The notes under the pieces: model-generated
Seen by the model: only the letters and a program-made list of their open reading frames with translations
What the model was told of the DNA's origin: nothing
Database searches by the model: none
Part shown: piece after piece, positions 1 through 4,972 of the stretch
Position numbering within the stretch: the first letter of the stretch is position 1
How the letters are laid out: the number at the start of each line of letters is the position of its first letter
From: Fibrobacter sp.
GTDB lineage: Bacteria > Fibrobacterota > Fibrobacteria > Fibrobacterales > Fibrobacteraceae
Direction: 5' to 3'
Length of the DNA stretch: 6,437 nt
Assembly: GCA_012841225.1 (NCBI GenBank)
Contig: DUVD01000007.1
Span: forward strand, 1-6,437
Program-made: the position numbers and the translations under genes

Positions 1-1224
1 ATTGTAAATGTCTACGCTCAAAATATCGAAATATTCTTCTCCAGGATTCCAGTCTTTTAAGGCCGCTGTTTGTGGATTCCAATTCCAAACTAAGTTCTTG
101 ACGCCATTGACTTTAACCATACGATCATAAACTAAGCGGTAAAGGGCTACAAATTCCGCACCTGAATGTACGTCACTTTTACTTACGGCACTCCACCAGA
201 ACCAAGCGCCACCACACTCATGAAGCGGACGGAAAATGGCGGCTACCTTTTGTTCTTGTAAAGTCAAGAATAGAGCAGATATTTTATCGATATCTTCTAC
301 GATTTGTTTATACGTTTCTGAATTTGTATCCCATTCCGTTGTACCCGCTTTAAAGCCTGTTCTATAATCAAAGGTAGTGAAGTCACCATCTCCTTGAGCT
401 CCTTCAATATAAAAAGCATCTACAGCATTACTTGGGTCTTTCCAATGCCATGTAAAAGCAGGTATACCACCTAAATCCCATAATTCTTTAGCAAGCTTTA
501 TTGTTTCATTTGTATAATCTTGATTCCAGGAATTTACATCGCCAGCTTTTCCTGTAGCAAATAAAAAGTCAAAGCCCACTAGAACAGGGTATTTTCCACC
601 AGCCGTATGCACTGCGACAACATCTGCCTGAGATTTTAAAGGAGTTCCAATAGCAACATCACCTGTCATCACACCAGAAATTGTTTTCTTCTGGAAATTA
701 TTCACAAGGAATGTATATAGCTTTTGCGCTTCCTCTGTAGCACCTGCTGTAACAACAGTCGAGCTAATATTAAATGCTTCAGCTACATAATCACTGACTT
801 CAATATAGTCTACGTCTATCCAACCCCAAGAATTATTGATTGAAACTGTATTCTGCCCCGCATTCAAACGAGCCACACTTTCCACATCTTCAAAAGTACT
901 TGCTTGAGTTTCTGGAAATACTATAGAACCAATAGTATTGCTACCTACAGCCAAAATATTTTCTTTTGAACCACCGTAATTGTTCTTATAATGAATTTTT
1001 ATAGCATAGTTTTTCGTTTCTGCAGCAGTCACTGTCACAGAAATGGATCCACCATTCATTTTCACATACTTGCCGCCCGAAGCACTCGCATCTGTTGTAA
1101 TTGCTGGATTCTGAGAAGGGTCACTAGCATTCCCTAAAGTTCCCAATTCTGCTTCATAAATCGTAGCTGCCATGGCCATGGAGGCTAAAGCGCTAACCAA
1201 AAAAAAGGTTTTTCTAATACCCAT
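1..1224 (-). CDS. Secreted CBM35-GH26 glycoside hydrolase, probable beta-1,4-mannanase (3' end outside window)
   Basis: The frame is open from ATG at 1224 to the window edge, giving 408 residues without the C-terminus. Residues 1-19 are a Sec signal peptide (basic MGIRK, hydrophobic core, probable cut after AMA). Residues about 22-147 match CBM35: an early YEAE, then GGKYVKM, then SWGWIDVDYIEV. From about residue 160 the GH26 (beta/alpha)8 barrel begins. It shows GFDFLF, FTWHWKDP and the family signature RPLHECGGAWFWW, in which Glu336 is the expected acid/base. The nucleophile Glu, normally about 100 residues further on, is beyond the edge. GH26 enzymes mostly cut beta-1,4-mannan, and CBM35 binds mannan or related decorated glycans, so secretion to attack hemicellulose is likely. 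AGGAG at 1234-1230 lies 5 nt before the ATG and supports the start. It is divergent from the TIGR02147 regulator, which could control it. Family assignment is firm; the exact substrate is inferred. Confidence 0.94.
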   Translation of the reverse strand, partial: MGIRKTFFLVSALASMAMAATIYEAELGTLGNASDPSQNPAITTDASASGGKYVKMNGGSISVTVTAAETKNYAIKIHYKNNYGGSKENILAVGSNTIGSIVFPETQASTFEDVESVARLNAGQNTVSINNSWGWIDVDYIEVSDYVAEAFNISSTVVTAGATEEAQKLYTFLVNNFQKKTISGVMTGDVAIGTPLKSQADVVAVHTAGGKYPVLVGFDFLFATGKAGDVNSWNQDYTNETIKLAKELWDLGGIPAFTWHWKDPSNAVDAFYIEGAQGDGDFTTFDYRTGFKAGTTEWDTNSETYKQIVEDIDKISALFLTLQEQKVAAIFRPLHECGGAWFWWSAVSKSDVHSGAEFVALYRLVYDRMVKVNGVKNLVWNWNPQTAALKDWNPGEEYFDILSVDIYN

Positions 1225-1235
1225 GTTTACTCCTC

Positions 1236-1252
1236 TTTAAGTTTTTCTTAAA
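1236..1252 (-). repeat. Small inverted repeat in the GH26 gene leader, next to its ribosome binding site
   Basis: TTTAAG (1236-1241) and CTTAAA (1247-1252) are perfect reverse complements separated by five T residues. In the enzyme's mRNA this would be a weak 6-bp, AT-rich hairpin ending against the AGGAG at 1234-1230. It could modulate ribosome access, but a stem this short and AT-rich may be fortuitous. Confidence 0.35.
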
Positions 1253-1258
1253 AATAGA

Positions 1259-1278
1259 CCCTTTTCTCTTTAAAAGGG
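1259..1278 (-). repeat. Perfect 7-bp inverted repeat in the leader of the GH26 gene
   Basis: CCCTTTT (1259-1265) and AAAAGGG (1272-1278) are perfect reverse complements around a 6-nt spacer. Read on the minus strand, the stem is followed by TCTATTTTT, which is somewhat like an attenuator with a poor U-tract. It lies 35-54 nt upstream of the enzyme's ATG. It could be an RNA leader hairpin or a DNA operator half-site arrangement; the sequence alone does not decide. Confidence 0.4.
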
Positions 1279-1293
1279 CTTAAAAAATTTCAA

Positions 1294-1319
1294 AGGTGAT
1301 GACAAAAATGTCCACACCT
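1294..1319. promoter_or_regulatory. Imperfect 26-bp dyad, candidate operator between the divergent genes
   Basis: The arms AGGTGATGACA (1294-1304) and TGTCCACACCT (1309-1319) pair at 9 of 11 positions around an AAAA centre. The only mismatches are the two bases at 1299-1300 against 1313-1314. It sits in the 164-bp divergent region, 70 bp before the regulator's start codon and 70 bp before the enzyme's start codon. That midpoint placement suits a dimeric regulator acting on both genes. It also overlaps a weak -35 candidate for the regulator. Assigning it to the TIGR02147 protein is inference. Confidence 0.5.
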
Positions 1320-1328
1320 AGATATTAA
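1299..1328 (+). promoter_or_regulatory. Weak candidate promoter for the regulator-envelope protein operon
   Basis: ATGACA (1299-1304) matches the -35 consensus TTGACA at 5 of 6 positions. TATTAA (1323-1328), 18 bp later, matches TATAAT at 4 of 6. The -35 lies inside the dyad, so a protein bound there could block it, giving autoregulation. AT-rich DNA yields such matches by chance, hence low confidence. Confidence 0.25.
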
Positions 1329-1353
1329 TTTTCTCTTATTTTTAGCCAATCAA
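1324..1353 (-). promoter_or_regulatory. Weak candidate promoter for the GH26 gene
   Basis: On the minus strand TTGATT (1353-1348) is followed after 18 bp by ATTAAT (1329-1324), each 4 of 6 to consensus. A transcript would start near 1317, inside the dyad, leaving a leader of roughly 90 nt that carries both small hairpins. The match is poor and could be chance. Confidence 0.22.
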
Positions 1354-1388
1354 ACAAAATTGATGTAAATTATTTTTAAAGGTTTACT

Positions 1389-2246
1389 ATGCTAACAGGT
1401 CATCAGCTCAATATTTTTGATTATTTAGATTATCACGAATTTTTACGTGATTTTTATACGCTTGAAAAAGCGGCTGATCCTTTATTTAGTTATCGGGTTT
1501 TTGCTGTTGCAGTTCATATTGACGCAAGCCTTTTAGTAAAAATACTGCAAGGTAAACGCCACCTTTCTGCTGAAGGTATTGAACAATTCATTTCATTTTT
1601 TCGTTTTAAATCAGCGAAATCAGAGTATTTTCGAGAATTAGTAGCATACGCTAAAGCACGCCGTGATTTAGATTTAAAAAGACATTTTGAAATGCTTCAA
1701 AAAATGAGGCCTGCAGCGAAACGACAAATTGACGAAGCCCGTTATCGCTATTTTCAAATGTGGTATTTTCCTATGATTCGCTCGGCTATTGATGTTTTTG
1801 AATACTATAGCCATGAGCAAGCTGAAACACTAGGTTCTCTTTGCCACCCCAAATTAAGTGCTACACAAGTGATTGAAGCCTTAACCCACTTGGAAAAACT
1901 TGGCCTGATTCAAAAAGATTTTTCTGGACGCCTTGTTCCTACCGATGCGCATTTAAGCACAGGAGAACGGTGGCAAAGCGCCGCTGTTCAAGACTACCAA
2001 AAACAAATGGTGGATCACGCTAAAAACGCAATCGATTCTATCCCTCGTGAAAAAAGAGACATCAGCACCCTAACACTTGCTTTAGATTCATCTCAAATTG
2101 AGCGTATCAAAGCGGTTCTTGCCGAAGCAAGAAATTCTATTGTAAAGCAAGTAGGAGCCATGCCTTCTAAGGAATGCGACGCCGTTTACCAACTCAACAT
2201 CCAGCTTTTTCCTGTCATGCAAAAGGAAAAGGAGTTGGATTCATGA
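1389..2246 (+). CDS. TIGR02147/DUF4423-family DNA-binding regulator
   Basis: This 285-residue protein belongs to the TIGR02147 family, abundant in Fibrobacter and predatory Bdellovibrio-type bacteria and generally regarded as transcriptional regulators. The start has NIFDYLDYHEFLRDFY, typical of the family. Residues about 34-75 look like an XRE-like helix-turn-helix (VAVHIDASLLVKILQGKRHLS), followed by SEYFRELV. Residues about 120-190 hold the YFQMWYFPMIR stretch and a winged-helix-like segment (LSATQVIEALTHLEKLGLI). The C-terminus carries the family hallmark VYQLNIQLFPV at about 266-276. AAAGG at 1378-1382, 6 nt before the ATG, supports the start, and the length is full. Its stop overlaps the next start as ATGA, so both proteins should be made together. 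It is divergent from a secreted mannanase-like gene, a plausible target. The family call is firm; the DNA site and inducer are unknown. Confidence 0.88.
   Translation: MLTGHQLNIFDYLDYHEFLRDFYTLEKAADPLFSYRVFAVAVHIDASLLVKILQGKRHLSAEGIEQFISFFRFKSAKSEYFRELVAYAKARRDLDLKRHFEMLQKMRPAAKRQIDEARYRYFQMWYFPMIRSAIDVFEYYSHEQAETLGSLCHPKLSATQVIEALTHLEKLGLIQKDFSGRLVPTDAHLSTGERWQSAAVQDYQKQMVDHAKNAIDSIPREKRDISTLTLALDSSQIERIKAVLAEARNSIVKQVGAMPSKECDAVYQLNIQLFPVMQKEKELDS
2229..2234 (+). promoter_or_regulatory. Strong Shine-Dalgarno that decides the start of the envelope-protein gene
   Basis: AAGGAG lies 8 nt upstream of the ATG at 2243, inside the end of the regulator gene, and the regulator stop TGA (2244-2246) overlaps that ATG. 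The alternative in-frame ATG at 2354 has no recognisable ribosome binding site before it. This favours the long form with the 37-residue N-terminal extension. Confidence 0.7.
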
Positions 2247-3532
2247 AAAAGAACATGATGGAAAAGGATCATTTTTTATTAAATCAAAACTTTTTTGATG
2301 ATGATAAATTATATTCTCCTTATTCAAGTACTTTTAAACAAATACGCCTTACAATGAATCCCATTTTTTTATTACTCACTTGTTTCTTTCTTTTTTATGG
2401 TTGCAGCCCTAATCAAAATGCAGGGGCAACCACAGAAACAACTAATGGGATTGCTCTATTTATTAAAGACTCCAGCAACCAGCCACTCCCCATGGCTAAA
2501 ATCGCTCTTTTTGACTCTACTCTTTCTTCTCCTTTTGCAACTGCTACGTCTGATTCTAATGGAGTAGTTCAATTTACTCTTAATGATTCTATAAAAGACT
2601 ATTTCATCGAAGCCATTTACGGAGCCGATTCCTCTGCAATGGCCTGGGAACAATTTGAAGGCGATAGCTCGATAGTTCAGGTTCTTTCGTCTGTAGAAAT
2701 CAAAGTGGCTTTTAATACTCAAGACACTCTTCTTTTACCTAATTCTATTTACTTAAAAGGAACTCCTTATCAAGTTATTTCCACCGAAGATGGTTTTATT
2801 TTCAAACGTGCTCCTCAAGGTATTTTTGAAGTCCGTACTGATAATGATATTTCGCTAGGCACTTTTGAAATCAATCAAAGTAGTTCTTTTACTTTTAATG
2901 AAGACGCCTTAAGAAAAACCTTATTACTAGAAGACTTTAATGATGGAAACATTCAATTTAAATATGGAGATAAACTCTCCGCCTCTGGTTGGTATTTTAG
3001 TTCTTCCGATGACGGCATTTGGTATGCTAATGAAAATATAGAATGGACAGACCCCACTGAAGAAATAGAACACCCCGCTCAGTTTATATCAGAAAATGCT
3101 TTTGAAGGCATGTCTATTTCTCTTCACTATTCTACAGGCGATTCTGGAATGCTCGTATTAGGAACCCACCTTGGTGCAGACTCTATAAGCTATGATTTTT
3201 CTGAAATGAAAGCAGTCCGATTAATGGTTCGTGGCGATGCTATTTTTGATGTTGCTTTAGAATCTAATCGCACCGTTGGAGATAATCATTTTCCAAAAGT
3301 CCTATGGCGCGATACCGCTTCTACGGAATGGACAGAATATGTATTTTATCCAGGAAATGAAATTGTTCTCCCTGAACACCAACAATATACCTGGAATGAA
3401 GTAAAGCAAGAAATTGGTATTTTCAGTATTTTTATTAATAGCGGGTCGTTTATTGAAATTGATCAAATTATCATCGACGGCATCAATGAAATAACGCTTG
3501 AAAAGCCCATTAAAATTTCTTCTGAACCTTAA
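2243..3532 (+). CDS. Envelope protein with N-terminal tail, carboxypeptidase-regulatory-like domain and carbohydrate-binding-like domain
   Basis: From the ATG coupled to the regulator stop this is a 429-residue protein. Residues 1-37 are a polar, charged tail (MKKNMMEKDHF...). Residues 38-54 are a short hydrophobic segment ending FYGC, which reads as a weak lipobox with Cys54 as the possible lipidated residue. About residues 69-150 resemble a carboxypeptidase-regulatory or transthyretin-like beta-sandwich (VQ/LF segments, TATSDSNGVVQFTL). About residues 228-425 begin with LLLEDFNDGN and look like a galactose-binding-fold carbohydrate-binding module (YGD, SGWYFSSSDDG, aromatic-rich), in the style of CBM11-type domains. 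It probably sits in the membrane facing the periplasm or surface and binds a glycan. Starting at 2354 would give an ordinary 392-residue lipoprotein, but that start lacks a ribosome binding site. The domain calls are from pattern, not from a search; no enzymatic motif was seen. A sensor partner of the regulator is an inference. Confidence 0.75.
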   Translation: MKKNMMEKDHFLLNQNFFDDDKLYSPYSSTFKQIRLTMNPIFLLLTCFFLFYGCSPNQNAGATTETTNGIALFIKDSSNQPLPMAKIALFDSTLSSPFATATSDSNGVVQFTLNDSIKDYFIEAIYGADSSAMAWEQFEGDSSIVQVLSSVEIKVAFNTQDTLLLPNSIYLKGTPYQVISTEDGFIFKRAPQGIFEVRTDNDISLGTFEINQSSSFTFNEDALRKTLLLEDFNDGNIQFKYGDKLSASGWYFSSSDDGIWYANENIEWTDPTEEIEHPAQFISENAFEGMSISLHYSTGDSGMLVLGTHLGADSISYDFSEMKAVRLMVRGDAIFDVALESNRTVGDNHFPKVLWRDTASTEWTEYVFYPGNEIVLPEHQQYTWNEVKQEIGIFSIFINSGSFIEIDQIIIDGINEITLEKPIKISSEP

Positions 3533-3562
3533 AAGTCAAGACTTTCTTAACTTATTTTTTTT
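3532..3562 (+). terminator. Weak intrinsic terminator candidate at the convergent gene ends
   Basis: AAAGT (3532-3536) and ACTTT (3541-3545) form a 5-bp stem around CAAG, followed at 3555-3562 by eight T residues. This could end the regulator-envelope protein transcript. The stem is short and AT-rich, and the T-run starts 9 nt after it, so it is weak. The same stem read on the minus strand has only a TTTT tail for the RgpF-like gene. Confidence 0.3.
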
Positions 3563-4426
3563 CAAGATTTTTTTTATTTTTTCCGTTGGATTAATTAAAG
3601 CGTAAAAGAATAAGCATAAGAAAAAATCTTTCATTTGATTTTGAAGAGTTTTTTTATGAACTACTATGGAATCTATAGGAAAAGAAGAATCAGCGTCTCC
3701 AGATTTTTTTATCATTTCATAATAATTAGCATATAGCGCAGAAAAGCCGCCGTGCCTTAAAAAATGAAATTTTTCTTTTGGAGTAAATCGACGTTCTAAA
3801 AGTTTGCGCTTAATAAACCCTGCTTTTTCTTTTATCAGTTCATCATAAGAAAACAATACGTTTCGAGATGTTTTAAAAAGAGATTCTAGTTTCAGGCCAC
3901 ACTTAAGCATTCGAGAACTTAAACCGATTTCCATATTACGCACAACTTCGTAAAAAGAATCCGACTCAGCTGCCTCCTCTAAATGCGCATATAAAACCGT
4001 CATCGCTGATGGTTTGAGATATAAGAAAAACGATTGTAGATGAAAAGACAATTCTTCGCTACAAGTCAATGAAATCATATCCGCAGAAAAGTTTTCGGCT
4101 TTAGAAAAGAAAGACCCAAACTGATTTTTATAATAAATCACTGAATCGTTTATTAAGCATAAGCGATCCCATGATTTTTTTTCTTCTAAAGAGATGCTTT
4201 TTAAGTAACGGCTCCACATTCCAAAATCAAACCCTTTATTCTCTGATAAAAAGAGTTCAATCTTTTTTGCATTTAGAAAATCAATCGATTCTTCATCCAA
4301 ATCTCTTTGATTTGTCAAACAAACAATCGAAACATCTTGAACAGAAAGTGCTTCTAATGCATAGCGAACATAATAAGGAATATTATTTCCTTTTACGTAA
4401 GAAGCATAAAGCACTTTCGTTTTCAA
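3536..4426 (-). CDS. RgpF-like (rhamnan synthesis protein F family) glycan-synthesis protein
   Basis: This 296-residue protein matches the RgpF family (Pfam Glyco_transf/RgpF), linked to rhamnose-containing or other cell-surface polysaccharide assembly. It opens with KVLYASYVKGNNIPYYV and a Rossmann-like first half. It then shows the family's ENKGFDFGMW at about 62-71, LCLINDSV at 89-96 and HLQSFFLYL at 129-137. The fold suggests a glycosyltransferase in the cytoplasm or at the membrane; residues 268-280 (FFLCLFFYALINP) could associate with the membrane. The start codon is TTG, chosen because homology begins at once and AGAGG lies 6 nt upstream. It follows the RNase R stop with no gap, suggesting co-transcription. 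Its C-terminal codons include two A8 runs on the coding strand (complement of 3555-3562 and 3568-3575) and an A6 run. It is visibly AT-richer than RNase R, which may mean acquisition by transfer. Sugar specificity cannot be told. Confidence 0.8.
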   Translation of the reverse strand: MKTKVLYASYVKGNNIPYYVRYALEALSVQDVSIVCLTNQRDLDEESIDFLNAKKIELFLSENKGFDFGMWSRYLKSISLEEKKSWDRLCLINDSVIYYKNQFGSFFSKAENFSADMISLTCSEELSFHLQSFFLYLKPSAMTVLYAHLEEAAESDSFYEVVRNMEIGLSSRMLKCGLKLESLFKTSRNVLFSYDELIKEKAGFIKRKLLERRFTPKEKFHFLRHGGFSALYANYYEMIKKSGDADSSFPIDSIVVHKKTLQNQMKDFFLCLFFYALINPTEKIKKILKKNKLRKS

Positions 4427-4969
4427 TCAACGCCTCTTTCTTGAAAAAGTCTTCTTAGTAGAACGCGTCCGATTTCTTTTTTCTTCTGTCATAAAATCGT
4501 CCATAGACTTCACTAAGCCTAATTCTTCAGCAGCTTCAGCACGATCTTTATTCGAAGGACGACGCCCAGAAGCACGAGTTTTTTCATCTTCTAATTTTTT
4601 TAGTAGAGCAAAATCAGCTTCACCGCGAAGAGGATTCACTCGAAGTAACTGCACTTCGACTTTATCGCCGCGACGCAATGTTTTTCCGCCTCTTTTGCTA
4701 AAGACAAAACCTTTTTCTGGATTAAAGATGTAATTATCGTTGCCCGCAATATCTTTGAAACGAACAAGGCCTTCAGCCATTGGATCTTTGACAGAGACAT
4801 AAATGCCCCATTGCTCAATGCCATTAATCGTCGCTTCAAAAGTATCTCCAATGCGATCTTTTAAAAGGTATGTAGCACAGACTTTGATTGCAATGCGTTC
4901 TGTTTTTTGGTTTTTAATTTCATTCGCAGAAATCCAATCACAAACTTCAATTACGCTATTCTTACGTTC
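4427..4969 (-). pseudogene. rnr: RNase R C-terminal part (S1 domain and basic tail), cut off by an in-frame stop
   Basis: Directly after the TAA at 4972-4970, and in the same frame, 180 more codons are open to TGA at 4429-4427. The first part (ERKNSVIEVCDWISANEIKNQ and following) continues the helical region between RNB and S1 in RNase R. An S1 RNA-binding domain follows from about RIGDTFEATINGIEQWGIYV through AEGLVRF and RRGDKVEV to EADFALL. The end is a Lys/Arg-rich tail (TRSTKKTFSRKRR) typical of the enzyme. There is no frameshift and no second stop. No ribosome binding site fits a separate start near the beginning; an ATG at 4780 falls inside the S1 domain and would give half a domain. 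It is therefore either dead, or expressed only by readthrough or if the stop is a sequence error. Confidence 0.8.
4433..4437 (-). promoter_or_regulatory. Shine-Dalgarno supporting the TTG start of the RgpF-like gene
   Basis: AGAGG reads from 4437 to 4433 on the minus strand, 6 nt before the TTG at 4426-4424, within the last codons of the RNase R frame. The RNase R stop TGA (4429-4427) directly abuts the TTG, an arrangement suited to translational coupling. Confidence 0.6.
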
Positions 4970-4972
4970 TTA
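4970..4972 (-). other. In-frame TAA interrupting the RNase R frame
   Basis: The minus strand reads GAA AAA TAA GAA CGT AAG at this point. Both sides are in the same frame and both match RNase R, so a single substitution from AAA, GAA or CAA would restore one full-length protein. The position is the junction between the RNB and S1 domains. Confidence 0.9.

Noticed and set aside
1262..1337. Nine-base direct repeat TTTTCTCTT at 1262-1270 and 1329-1337.
   Set aside because: Short pyrimidine-rich repeats are expected by chance in this AT-rich region, and there is no third copy or regular spacing.
2174..2242. A longer in-frame start for the envelope protein at 2174.
   Set aside because: The extra 23 residues (MRRRLPTQHPAF...) lie wholly within the end of the regulator gene and look like an out-of-frame reading of its conserved C-terminus; the ATG at 2243 has the good ribosome binding site.
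2456..2722. Minus-strand open frame opposite the envelope-protein gene.
   Set aside because: Low-complexity, basic shadow of the coding strand with no family resemblance and no convincing ribosome binding site.
3555..3582. Runs of eight, eight and six T in the 3' end of the RgpF-like gene as a phase-variation switch.
   Set aside because: Slippage here would alter only about the last ten to twenty residues of a Lys-rich tail, so no on/off effect is expected; the runs fit AT-rich Lys codons.
4171..4458. Plus-strand open frame opposite the RgpF-like gene and the RNase R end.
   Set aside because: It is antisense to well-supported coding sequence, shows no recognisable domain and is explained as a shadow frame.
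4427..4780. A separate 117-residue S1 protein starting at the ATG at 4780.
   Set aside because: The Met falls in the middle of the S1 domain (MAEGLVRF), the upstream frame is continuous with RNase R, and no ribosome binding site is apparent. It is part of the interrupted RNase R frame.
4970..4972. Reassigned genetic code with TAA as a sense codon.
   Set aside because: The envelope-protein gene ends with TAA at its natural end (3530-3532), and the other genes show no other internal TAA; Fibrobacter uses the standard bacterial code.
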